Below, one piece after another: positions 25,301-64,000 of a stretch of DNA of 64,000 bases (positions are counted from its first letter, which is position 1; every line of letters starts with the position of its first letter). A program made the position numbers and the translations under genes. This DNA is from Aphelocoma coerulescens (taxonomy: Eukaryota > Chordata > Aves > Passeriformes > Corvidae), in NCBI RefSeq assembly GCF_041296385.1, contig NC_091020.1, positions 36,929,501 to 36,993,500 of the forward strand, given 5' to 3'. The notes below the pieces were generated by a model. That model did not search any database. It worked only from the letters and a program-made list of their open reading frames with translations, and had not been told where the DNA came from.

Positions 25301-28300
25301 GTTTTTAAGGCAAGTGTATCCTGGCATTACAACATGTGCACAGGGTATGGTCACTCAAGCTAATGAACAGGTCTGTACAGCTGAGGCCACTGCTTAAACT
25401 CTGCTCTGCTTCTGTTTGCAATCACTGTCTCCCGGTTACCATGTCTTCTGCCGTGGCCCATCAGAGCTGCTCTGCGTTTACAGTTGTGTCAGTGCTTTCT
25501 TATGGAAAAACAAACAAACAATCTGTTCTTAAAGATATATATTCTTGAGAAAAAAACCCAAACAAACATGTGGATTTGGGCATGGGAAAAAAATATCCAA
25601 AATAGCTTTCAAAATCATTTCAGTAAGAGATAAAATGCTGAGGTTTAAAAGTAGATTGTCCAAGCTATTTTTCATAGCCTCAGATCTAGAGAAAGAATAC
25701 ATTTCAAAATGTCGTAAGATCAGCTCACCTCATCACCCACTAGCACGGATGAAGGCAAAAGCTTAGACACTGAAGGTAGTGTTGGTGCACTTTACAAAAT
25801 GTTCATGTTCTTGCTCTGGCAACAAACAACACAGCTTCTCTAGGGATTCCTTAGGCTTTTTGAAGATACAAATGTTTTAATATACAGATTTTGTTTCTCC
25901 TAAAACCCTATTAACTGCAGAGCACTGATAGGAGATACTTCTCGTTCAAAGTGCAAAGGCATGGCGAGGGGCAGAGATTGTTACAGAAGATCAGCTCTAT
26001 CAGAAGTTTACCATAAACCAGATTACTCCAGCATAGCTCTGATGGAGATTAATTTCTAAATCATCTATTTGCATCATTATTAACAGGTTGCTCCTTTGGC
26101 AAATATTTTTGTCATGGTTTTTGGTAAAAATGCACTTAACCACATATCTGAGTTTCTTTCACTTCTTATTAACAAGACCTTGCCCTTGCCCACACTGAAT
26201 CTTTATTGCCAAGGGTTCTGCAACTAGCAGTCAAACCAAGTCTGAGAAACACATTTCTCTCTGTTTCTGATTTTGGATGAAATATTGATTCCTGCTTTTT
26301 CTTTGTTTCCTGCTTTCTCTTCCATTCATTTCTTCACTGGGTTCAGAGCAACACCTCCAAAATAAAACACTTCTAATATTCTCCCTCTGCTTGCTCTTAC
26401 CTGCAGATCTGACATCCCACTCAGAAGAGACTCCTTCTCCCAACAAATGCACTTGCAAAGGAGAGAAGGGTTTGACAGTGAGGTGAGGTGACTTGTCTAA
26501 GCCTAAGCAGGTCCAGCATTCACATATGCTTAGAGGTCCATGATATTCCTCCACCACTACTCCAACCTGAGTGTTCCCACAGATATGCACAGGGCAGACA
26601 TAGTTGACATATTTGTTCACAGTCTAGCTAGAGGAATAAAATACACATTATACGGCTAAAACATTTCTGTTTAATTATGACCTCACTGAAAATGATTATC
26701 CAAGAAAACAGTCATGAACATTAACAATAATTCTCATCTCAATTATTGAGAAATAGAATTTCAAATGATTGGTGAAGAGAAGATTCTTAGAAAATTTATG
26801 ATAATGTTCTTTATTATAATACTCAGTATTATAGATTGTACTATTTTTTTCTCTTTATTACATTATATTGAAGTCTCTTTCCTCTTTTATGTCACAAATA
26901 GTTAAAAATCTGTAAGAGAGTTTAAGGGCCTTTCAGCAATTTGGCACACCAGCTTTATCTTGACTATTATCTAGCTGCATCAAGATATTAATGTAGTCAT
27001 CTCTCTTTAGTCTCAATGAATTACTATAGAATGTCAAACAATTAGATTATATTGGCCAACACTGCCCTGTTTGATTGAGTACAGATATAGGCCATGTCCC
27101 TTGAATCACATTGATGAAGAAGCAGAAAGGTTTGTGGAATTCCAGTGCAAAATTATTTCAATGTACATCCCACTTCAGCCTCTAATGCCAGTACTTGCAA
27201 TACTAATAACCAAAAAATGCTAAATAGGTATTTCCAGGTGGAATAGAAGTCAATGTCATTCAGGAGAAATACCAATGAACTCTGTTGGAGGAGAAAAAAA
27301 TGAAAACTGTAAAACCAGCACAGAAGCCAGTGTGCTGGTGGAAACACAGATGCTGCCCAAGGGCACAGATGTGACTATACTGAAGGAGCAAAATGAACAT
27401 TTCTTTTACTTATGAGAATAGTAGTGCTTAAATTCTGTCTCTGCTGGACCAGAAAAATTTAGTACATGCTTTTGTGTCAGGAAGACAACCAGTGCATAAA
27501 TACTTGATAGAGATATCTGGTTACAAATATCTCAGTATTGGCTTCTGTGCCATTCTGGTGGTCACTATAACTGTGCCTTCCCTTTTTCTGCATACACAAA
27601 CTGTACAACCAGTTGCATGTGCAGGCCTGTCATGGAGTGGCAAGGGACAAATCCTTACAGATTAAATACCTCTCAATTATCTGGTGCCCACATATGCCAT
27701 ATGTCATGAAAAGCTAAAGTTATGCTGTTTTAACTTAAAAGCTGGAAACAACTTCTGTTCCAGATATGATAAAAACTCAGAAAGTAGTTACATCATTCAT
27801 ATTTTGCTACAGTAGACACACCATAAGCAAAGCATACTGGCAGTGTATCTCCATGGTAAAATCTGCCTCAACCAAAGAAGTCTGTTCCCACTCTGTAACT
27901 GCACATCTGTATCCATGTGTATCTGAACCCATATTTGGTCTTGAGCAGCAGTGCAAAAGAAAGCATGCACCTGTTCTGTCAGTGACAGTGACAGGACTCC
28001 TTGCTAATCATCACAAAAAAATAATGGCCCAGAGAGGATCAGATGCACAATGATAAGGTAGGAACTCTATGTCAGTATCACACATGGTGATCTATGCAAT
28101 TTAGATGCTGCCGCACTGTCAGGATTGGCCGAATTACAGGCGGTCATCTACATACCTCTAGGGCTGCAGCGTACTCCATACTCAGTTTGTACTCTGTAAC
28201 CTACTTCAAGAGTTACAAGCTCAGATAAATTCTGAGGACATGACAGAACTGCAAATATTTTTGAAACCTGTTCTTTTCTTCCAACAGGAAATCTTAGTTG

Positions 28301-30721
28301 TATTGACAGGTAATTAATATACATCAGTAGGAGAACAGACTGTTCTGGGTGCTTCCGCAATGCTGAGAACTCCAGCAGACAAGCTCATTACTACCAGAAT
28401 GAAGGTCAAGATGTCTGCTCTGAGCAAACTTTTATCCCTACATTTCTCTTCCAGGATATTGCAGATTACAGCTTTTAACTGTAATTCCACTGTCACTGTT
28501 CTTTCATCAAGCTCATTTTGTACTTAAGAGGTTGGTTGTTCCCCATGCCACTGCCTGCAGTTTTCCAAATGAACACTTCTGTCCTACAGTGTGAAACTTT
28601 TTTCCCTTACTGGATTACGATCATGTCTTTGTGCTAATCAAAACAAATTGGGAACGCTGATCTGTCTCTGAAAACTTTGGCATCAAACAGAAAAAGAAGA
28701 CAGAGAAGGTAGTGTGGACACTGTTGCTGTGATATAAATTTGATCTACCACCCAGTATCCATTCAGATAATAAAACATCCATAATACATAATATTTTCAC
28801 ACAGAAGCTAGTACAGTTTATGACTGTTAAGGGAAATTACCATCTGCACTTTTGACAAACTCAGGTTTGTTTTGGGTTTTTTTGTTTGCTTTCTGGAACT
28901 CTCCCTGCAATGTACTGACTTCTTTCACAATTGACATACTTGGGCAAAATTAAGAAAAAACCCACCCAAAATTAAAAAGAATTTTAGACAATAATGAATC
29001 TGATTCAGTTCACTTCAGTGTTATTATCTGTAGCTTATCTCAGTGCACTTACAGCACAGAAAATTATGTCAACTCTTGGAATTGCTGAATTGTTGATTAT
29101 GATTATCGTAGTCCCATAAAAAACAGAAGTCTGAATCATTCACCTTGCTAAGAAACTTGTCTTATGACATTCTTTACTTTAAGAAAATTAAGTAATCAAA
29201 AAGGCCAGAACATTATAAAAATATTTTTAGATGCCTTTTCAGGAAATAAACACAAATCCTTAACTAGTGCAGCCCTGATTTCTGGAAAAGCTGTACATCT
29301 TTGTAAACATCTCGTTTCTCCTAACAATTTCAAATACTAAATGTCAAGTATGAGACCATCAAGAAAAGCGACAGGTCATGAACATTCAGTTACTGGAAAG
29401 GAGCTCAGTACTGACTCACTTTCAGTTGTATCTTGACAGTTTTCACCCTCTTCTGCCATGTGTGAGGCTGATGCATTATATGAAACAAAGGGAAAATAAA
29501 TCACAGTAGTTATTCAGTGACAAATAAATATCTTCCTAAATATTTCCCATACTAACGGACACTGTCACAAAACACCCTTTTAATTTCTTGTACCTTCCTA
29601 GCTCAAAATATTGGCCATTACTTCTGAAAGGGGTCTTTATTTTGTTGGCTTCAACTGTTCCAACTCAACACTGACTTCGTGTACTCTTTTGGCAGAGGAA
29701 GAAAACTTTTCTTCATAGATGGACTATTGTATTTACACTGTTTAATATATTTAAAAGTATACATACACATAATAATAAGTATCAAGAGTAGTATTTCAGG
29801 GACTATTATAAATCATATTTTATCCACCAACAATATTGTTAACATTCCATGCTGCATTTTTATAAAAATGGGATTAAGTGATCTAAAATTGTTCCTCATC
29901 CCGTAAGTCTTACGTATCCAACTGGAAAACTGCAATGTATTAAATATATTTCCTCTCTTCTTATTCTGAAATGAAGACTATTGTGCCTGCTACTTTTGAA
30001 AATGCTACTACCATGTTCACAAAGTCCCCACACACTTTTATCACTGGCTGAGAAGTAAGTACTCTATCGATTTATCACCTGAGTACCAATTTGGGTCTTC
30101 TACCAACCAGTAAATATTTCAGGGCACATAAGTATGACTTCAGTTTTAACTTGACCACATCCTTAAAACCCATGCTAATAATATCTGTTGCTATATCCAC
30201 ATGAAGACACTGCAGTTGGAGATCTGAATTAATACCCAAGAGGGACTTCAAGAAGTTCTTCCTGGTGACTTTACAGTGATGAGCTGGTCTTTCATCCAAA
30301 TGAAAGAGAAGGATTTACACTCATATAGGATGGTTCTGATATTCTATTTCAGGAGAGCTTTCAGCTCAGATGGTGCCAAAGCACATGCTGGAAGGCTTAG
30401 CAGGTTGTAAAGTCACTAAATTAGTGTTCAAACTCAAGATAAATGGTCTTAAATAATTATGGGAATAACCCCTACACCAACCTCAAACCTGCTCTAATTT
30501 CCCTGCCTACAAACACCTACATCGAACACCTACGGCATCAACTGCTACATTTTGGCATCTACTCCACCACACCCCTTTGCAAAGAGGGGACAACAGCCTT
30601 GCTGACAGGACCAGCCACTGCAGCTCTGGAGAGAGACACGCACATAAGATATGAAATCCCTGAATGACTGCTTAGCAGTATAATTTTAAAGAGGTTGCAC
30701 CAGGGACTAATGACAGAGCTT

Positions 30722-30742
30722 CTCTTTTTTTTTTTTTTTTTT
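30722..30742. repeat. Poly(T) run of about 18-20
   Basis: Uninterrupted T run on the + strand. Possibly the tail of a degraded antisense retroelement, but no element body is recognisable beside it. Confidence 0.6.
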
Positions 30743-31479
30743 ATCATTTTGTAGCAAACTTGCTGCAGTTCTTTACTGCAGATCATCTAGAACCACACAC
30801 TTTTCTTGGACAGCTATGTACAACTCAAATTATGTTCTTATCCTAGAATACCATCAATAAAGTCACCATGATTTTTTTTCTTCCTCACATTTTTCCGATT
30901 ACATAAATTTTAGCTGACCAATTCTTTTCATGCTAAAATATATTATGAAATGTCTTTTCTGTTATAAAAGCTAATTGATAGTGTGATTTGTTATGTTGCT
31001 GAGACATAATTCAGAAAGTTATTTTAAAGCCCTTGATACATGGAATAGCACTAACTGCTTAATATTTCTTGTATGAATGAATACAGTGCATGGGAATGAT
31101 GTAGTGCCACATAGATGAAATATTTTCAGAAGCTCTTATTCTTGTTGTTTGGGCTTGTGCCAACGTCATTCGACGAGAGAGCTCATATGTCCTAAGGTAT
31201 ATCGACTGTAATTTATTTCTGGATCATTAGTTGGTAGGATTTTTTTCCTCCAGGTTGCTGAACACTATATAATATTGTAAAATTTAAGAGCTCATAGTCA
31301 AATAAATGAATACTTTAGAATTCAAAATATCAGATAAATATTTTTATTTAAAAAAATATTTTAATTTCATATTTTTATTTCATTAAAAAATTTATTGCTT
31401 AATATAATAAAAATAATTTCTCACTCTTGTGAAAGTCTAGATGGAGTACTCCATCTAGTTCAAGAGTCTCCAGTATAAG

Positions 31480-31903
31480 AGCGAGTCCAGAGGAGGTCAC
31501 AGAGGTGCTCTGAGGGCTGGAGCCCCTCTGCTCTGGAGCCAGGCTGGGAGAGCTGGAGGTGTTCACCTGGAGATGGGAAAGCTCCAGGGAGGCCTAAAGG
31601 GGCTCCAGGAGAGGGACTGCGGACAAGGGCTGGAGGGCCAGGACACAGGGAATGGCTTCCCAGTGCCAGAGGACAGGTCTGGATGGGATACTGGGAAGGA
31701 ACTGTTCCCTGGGAGGGTGGGCAGGCCCTGGCACAGGGTGCCCAGAGCAGCTGGGGCTGCCCCTGGATCCCTGGCAGTGTCCAAGGCCAGGCTGGACATT
31801 GGGGCTGGGAGCAGCCTGGGACAGTGGGAGGTGTCCCTGCCCATGGCAGGGGTGGAAAAAAGGTCCCTTCCAACTCGAATCATTACAGGATTCTATGATA
31901 TTA
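31480..31903 (+). mobile_element. CR1 LINE, 3' ~420 bp, GC-rich subfamily
   Basis: Contains 'ggtcacagaggtgctctgag', 'ccctgggagggtgggcaggc', 'cagtgtccaaggccaggctg' and 'gtgtccctgcccatggcagg', ending 'ggattctatgatatt'. The order and GC-rich wording are typical of CR1 copies in songbird genomes. It is distinctly GC-rich against its AT-rich flanks. Confidence 0.9.
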
Positions 31904-34391
31904 GAACTTGACTTTCTGAACTTGCTACTTATACATACTTAATGAATGGTTAAAAATAATTCCAGCAGCATTTTCCTCACCACTCTTTCCACTGCAGTTA
32001 TTAGCAAGTACTTTTTCTACATAAAATCTTATATTAAATCAACAGTCTTAATTCCACTTTTGTATCTGCAGCTGAAACTTTTGGTTCACTCATTTCATAT
32101 TCAGGTTTAAAGAATGAAGACCTTCTGTACAGCACCTTGTATGACTATGCTGCTATTTATTTCTCCCAATAATTTAAAGCCAAAGGCCCTCCTGGGGATC
32201 TCATATATTAAACTGCTACAAGATGAACATACCCTTCTGTGCTGCACACAGACGATTTGTTTTGCTTTCACTGCCAGCATCTGCTGGCTCACACTGTGGA
32301 GAGAATGCTTGATATTGTTAGTCCAGGTAATTTGCTATGACAGTACCTTACCTTGAAATGTGAGGAATATCAGAAAATTTTAAGCTTTTAGTTCCTTATT
32401 TAAAACAGGTTCTGAAACAGCAATTTTTTACAGTGCTTCTTCTCAACCTTTCCTTGCTCATTCCATTCTTGTTCACTCTCAAACTGATAATCATACTAGA
32501 CTCTCAAACTCCACCAGCTGAGATACTTCAGCACAAATAAGAAGCAGGTTCCTCTCACTTGCTAAACTGTCATTGTAATTTTAAAAGAAATATAGAAGAT
32601 GTTAACTATCTATGCTCTTCTTCTTTTGAAATCATTCCAACTTCTACTATGTATCTTCTCCTGAAGTGACTCTTTACTTTTGTACAATCGTGTCACTACA
32701 CATTGCTACAAAAGCATAATGGAAAAGATGACATTATTTCCAGCATCAATTCCTGAAGGAATGAACTAGATGTCTTCTTAGATCACTGAATGCATATTCA
32801 CTGTCACCTGAAGTACAGTTTATCATCTACTCATGTAGTCCTACTGCTATTATGATTTTACTGACTGGTATATAGTACAGAGGGCTAAAAAGAAGTTTTT
32901 CATCATACCCAATTCATCCTTCTGGCAGAGGTTGCTGCAATGTAGTTAGAGCTAAAGGATCAAATACAAAATGGGAATATTTTTGGAGAAAAAGACTTCA
33001 TTAGATTAAGTTATTTCCATCAGTTCATAAATAAACCACAGTAGTAAACTAGTGAATAAGCCCATTGTACCTAGGTATCAGTGATTTTTCTAATCTTTGA
33101 AATCTTTAAGTTTTTATCCTGGATTATTCTCAAAGAACAACCCTGCCACTTCTGAAGCACTGAAACTTTTCTGGAATTTATTATTAATGAAATTTCTTAC
33201 TTCAAGAAGGTAGAAGTTAACAAAAATCCATAAGGACTGGCACGTAGCAAGGTAGCCAAGGCTTCATAATTCCCATTGAATACATTTTTTTCCCAAACCT
33301 TCTATGTTACAAAAAAAGAGACAGCACTAGAAAGATGGCATTCAAGGTAAACAATGACATTAAGAGCAGGGAAATACAGTTTCATGGCAATTAATATGTT
33401 GGAGAATTATGTGAAAATTAATATTGTACATACTTAGAGAAATTAACAATATGTGTACATTTGCTATAGTGAACAAGAAGTGTGAACACTTGCTTCCTTC
33501 AACACAAATTGCATCTTCAAACTAGCAATACTTTAGCTTCCCAAATACCATTCATGGGATGTAAAAAAAGCAGCCGCGTTACAGAAATACAATTAAAAGG
33601 TACCTTACAAGACCTAAAACTAAACAAATCAATACCAGAACTTGGAGACTCATGCCAGTATCTGGCAAAACATGGAAGTTCAGAGACTTGGTAATATTTG
33701 CTATTATCTGAATCCTTAATTTTCAGACCGGGTAACCTCAGTTACTTCTTCACTTAATTTGTAATGTATTAAAGGCCAAGATACATGCCATAAAAAATAT
33801 ATATGTCCTGTGTCTAACTTAAGTTACAAGGGGAATAAAAATCATGCATGTTATGGAACACAGTTTGACAGACCAGCTGCTGTTCACATAAGGTCATGTA
33901 ATTAAATGGAGTGAAAGAGGGAAGGAAGCACAAATTTATATTCTCTTAAGTGCAGAAAGTATTTTACATACCATTATTTTGTATTGTGGTCTATATAGCC
34001 CTGTAACCTTTTACCAGGTTCTGATTGTAACACATCAGGTAGCCAAGGACAGCATCTTTTCAGTACCATTTTGATGCTTTATCAGATACAAAAGAAGTCT
34101 CACAGGAAATAGACATCACCATTTTACTGGGAAAAAAAGACTCTTGAAATTATTTTAGTTGCCGTAACAACCAAACTATACTTTCCATAAATGCTAAATT
34201 ATTTTACATCTATTTCTATTGCTATGAAGTTTTCAAGTGTGTAATTAAAAATGGATTGCTGTTAAACAGAGCATATTACAAAATCCATACATACAATAAT
34301 CTTATTTGGGATTTTGAAATAATGTAATATATATTCATATGTTATTGAGGAAAAACACAGGACAACAAAGAAAGCAAAAATTATTAACCAT

Positions 34392-34397
34392 TTTATT
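34392..34397 (-). terminator. Candidate CFAP46 polyadenylation signal
   Basis: AATAAA on the minus strand, about 450 bp downstream of the CFAP46 stop and the first such hexamer in the 3' flank. By position only. Confidence 0.4.
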
Positions 34398-34846
34398 TAA
34401 CACTAACTTGTTTTCTAATTAAACTACAACTACCTCTATATAAAAAGATCAGTTCGTTCAGAATAAGGTCACTTGGTAAATTTTTTAGCTACGTTCCTGA
34501 TGAATAATCATCCATGTGAAAATAAAATAGATCAAGGAAACATTTTTCCAAATGGAAGCACTGACATCGACACATTCCAATTCATGCATCAAGGCTGAAA
34601 AATATTAGTCCACTTTTCTTTAAGATATGTTGGTACTTACCAAATTTTAAAAGGATTCATCAAGTTAAAAAAACCTTACAGTACTAACTGACATTTCTGA
34701 ATTACATATTCTATTTTCCTGACTCTTATTCTAATATCAAACTGTTTACATCTGAAACAGGAATCAGCAATATGCAAATTTTCTTAATCTCCCCTCTCCT
34801 TAGACCACCATTGCAGGTATTCCTAGCATGAAAAGATTGACAAAAA

Positions 34847-62737
<27,891 letters not shown>

Positions 62738-64000
62738 CTAAAAATAAAAAGAAAAAATGTTTAAAAAACAATCCAGATCATTCATATGTTCCTTCATATA
62801 AGCACATTATATATAAATAGCACATATTCCACATTTGTCAATCCTGCCTTCTCATGTCTTGATTAACACTGGCAATAACAAAGATTGTAAATAAAAACAG
62901 GGGAAATTACCCACTGATAGCGGTCACAGAATAATACAACAGTTTGGGCTGGAACGGACTTCTAAAGATATCTAAAGGTATGGGCAAGGGCATCTTTTAC
63001 AAGACCAGGTTGCTCCAAACTCCATCCAATCTGACCTTGAACACTTCCAGGGATGGGACATCCACCAGTAGCCCCAGTCTTGTCCATCAAACCTGTATCT
63101 CTCCAACTTAATGGCAAAAATTATGTACTGAAAGTATGAAAATATTTATATGGTCTCACTATAGCATGCAACAACCACTCCCCTGTCCCCCGGTGTATAT
63201 GTACTAACCTATTTTTTTGTCCTGAGTAAAGAATACTATATTTCTATACATCTATCTAATCATATAAAGACATCAGGTCATAGATATAAATAAAATACCA
63301 TGAAATAAACACAAATCTTGAGGAATCAACAAAAAAGATTTGTCTGGCAAATCTTGGCTGAAGATAATTTCCTATCAGAAAGTCCCTTTTAGTCTTGTAA
63401 GAAAGCAACTCAGTAATCAATTGGTAGAGAAGCACATATATTTGTATACACAAATATCTATTCTGCTCAGTGGAATCAGTTTAGGCATTTTAAAGCTTCA
63501 TTATGTGGTATTTCACAAACAGAAAACAAGACAAAAAATTGCTTATTACTGTTACTTATTAAGCAAATATTATTTAATACCTATCAAAAAAGCATGATAA
63601 AATGCTTTAACTAAAACAGCAAGAATTTTCCACTGCATGCATATTAAATATTTTTAAATAAAAACTTTTAGGGGTTATCATCCATAAAAATAACATCATT
63701 TTGGCCACAAAGACAAATCTCTCTAAAAATGCACTTATTAGGGCAACTTCTTTGTGCCCTTAAGGTGAAGAATATATTTTTGGTGCAAGTAGGGAGTCTG
63801 CCTTTTGAATACTTAAAAGATAAGACTTTCATAGAAACTTTTTGTGACTTTGCTTTTTTCAGTTAGATGACAATAAGGCATTTCAAAAATTTTTCACATG
63901 AAAGTGGCCTGGCTTCATAATCTTGTATGCTTTCCACGTGGAGATCACATTAAGTAACAAATACACTTAGTGGCTTTAATTCCACAAACCTATTTGTCAA
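62738..64000 (-). other. CFAP46 intron running off the window
   Basis: No further CFAP46 exon is recognisable upstream of the exon at 62737. The sequence is AT-rich with one antisense CR1 (62925-63110). Confidence 0.65.
62925..63110 (-). mobile_element. CR1 LINE 3' fragment
   Basis: 'cagtttgggctggaacggac', 'agaccaggttgctccaaact' and 'cttgaacacttccagggatg' are the reverse complement of an avian CR1 3' end. It is in sense with CFAP46. Confidence 0.8.

Larger units (their letters stand above)
16864..34846. other. Convergent intergenic region between VA opsin and CFAP46
   Basis: Eighteen kilobases containing the 3' flanks of both genes (poly(A) signals at 17278 and 34392), one solo LTR (19206-19828), a perfect 42-bp tandem duplication (22279-22362), a purine-rich + strand stretch (about 22380-23350) and one CR1 (about 31480-31903). 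I recognise no further gene exon on either strand. The 178-codon antisense frame at 22172-22708 is low-complexity and contains the tandem repeat. Confidence 0.6.

Noticed and set aside
31460..31911. Several overlapping open frames of 70-137 codons on both strands
   Set aside because: They fall inside a GC-rich CR1 3' end, where stop codons are rare by composition.

Overview
This is nuclear DNA from a vertebrate, almost certainly a bird and probably a songbird. It is AT-rich, with short exons in long introns and GT-AG splice sites. The repeats are truncated CR1 LINE 3' ends plus solo ERVL-like LTRs beginning TGTCCTGG. There are no operons, CRISPR arrays or RNA genes that I can recognise. The species assignment is inference from the repeats and the gene content.

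Two genes face each other tail to tail. On the + strand, five exons (9341-16863) encode vertebrate ancient (VA) opsin, a deep-brain photopigment known from birds, reptiles, amphibians and fish and absent from mammals. Exons 1, 2, 4 and 5 are open, have good splice sites and carry the expected opsin residues, including the counterion Glu, E-R-Y, C-W-x-P, the retinal-binding Lys and N-P-x-x-Y. Exon 3 (12006-12120), which encodes the extracellular loop 2 end and transmembrane helix 5, carries two in-frame TGA codons, lacks the helix-5 proline and has an eroded donor. I therefore call the gene a probable recent pseudogene. A 125-bp element containing an OTX/CRX-type TAATCC core lies just upstream of the start codon and is duplicated 1.7 kb further upstream.

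On the - strand, 24 exons that splice in phase, plus one problematic exon, run from 62737 down to a stop codon at 34847. They encode about the last 1,075 residues of CFAP46 (TTC40), a large TPR protein of the ciliary central apparatus (C1d projection). Its 5' half lies beyond 64000. The final exons read like a degenerate separase/CHAT-type peptidase domain without the catalytic His and Cys. The exon that should hold the His loop (about 40460-40558) cannot be joined in phase with its upstream neighbour.

The rest is intronic or intergenic. 1-7442 is upstream flank with CR1 scraps. 16864-34846 is an 18-kb convergent intergenic region with the two 3' UTRs, one solo LTR, one CR1 and local tandem duplications. 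The CFAP46 introns carry a second solo LTR and four CR1 fragments. I see no unknown multi-gene system here. The points worth following up are the opsin lesion, the duplicated promoter-like element and the pseudo-protease-like C terminus of CFAP46.
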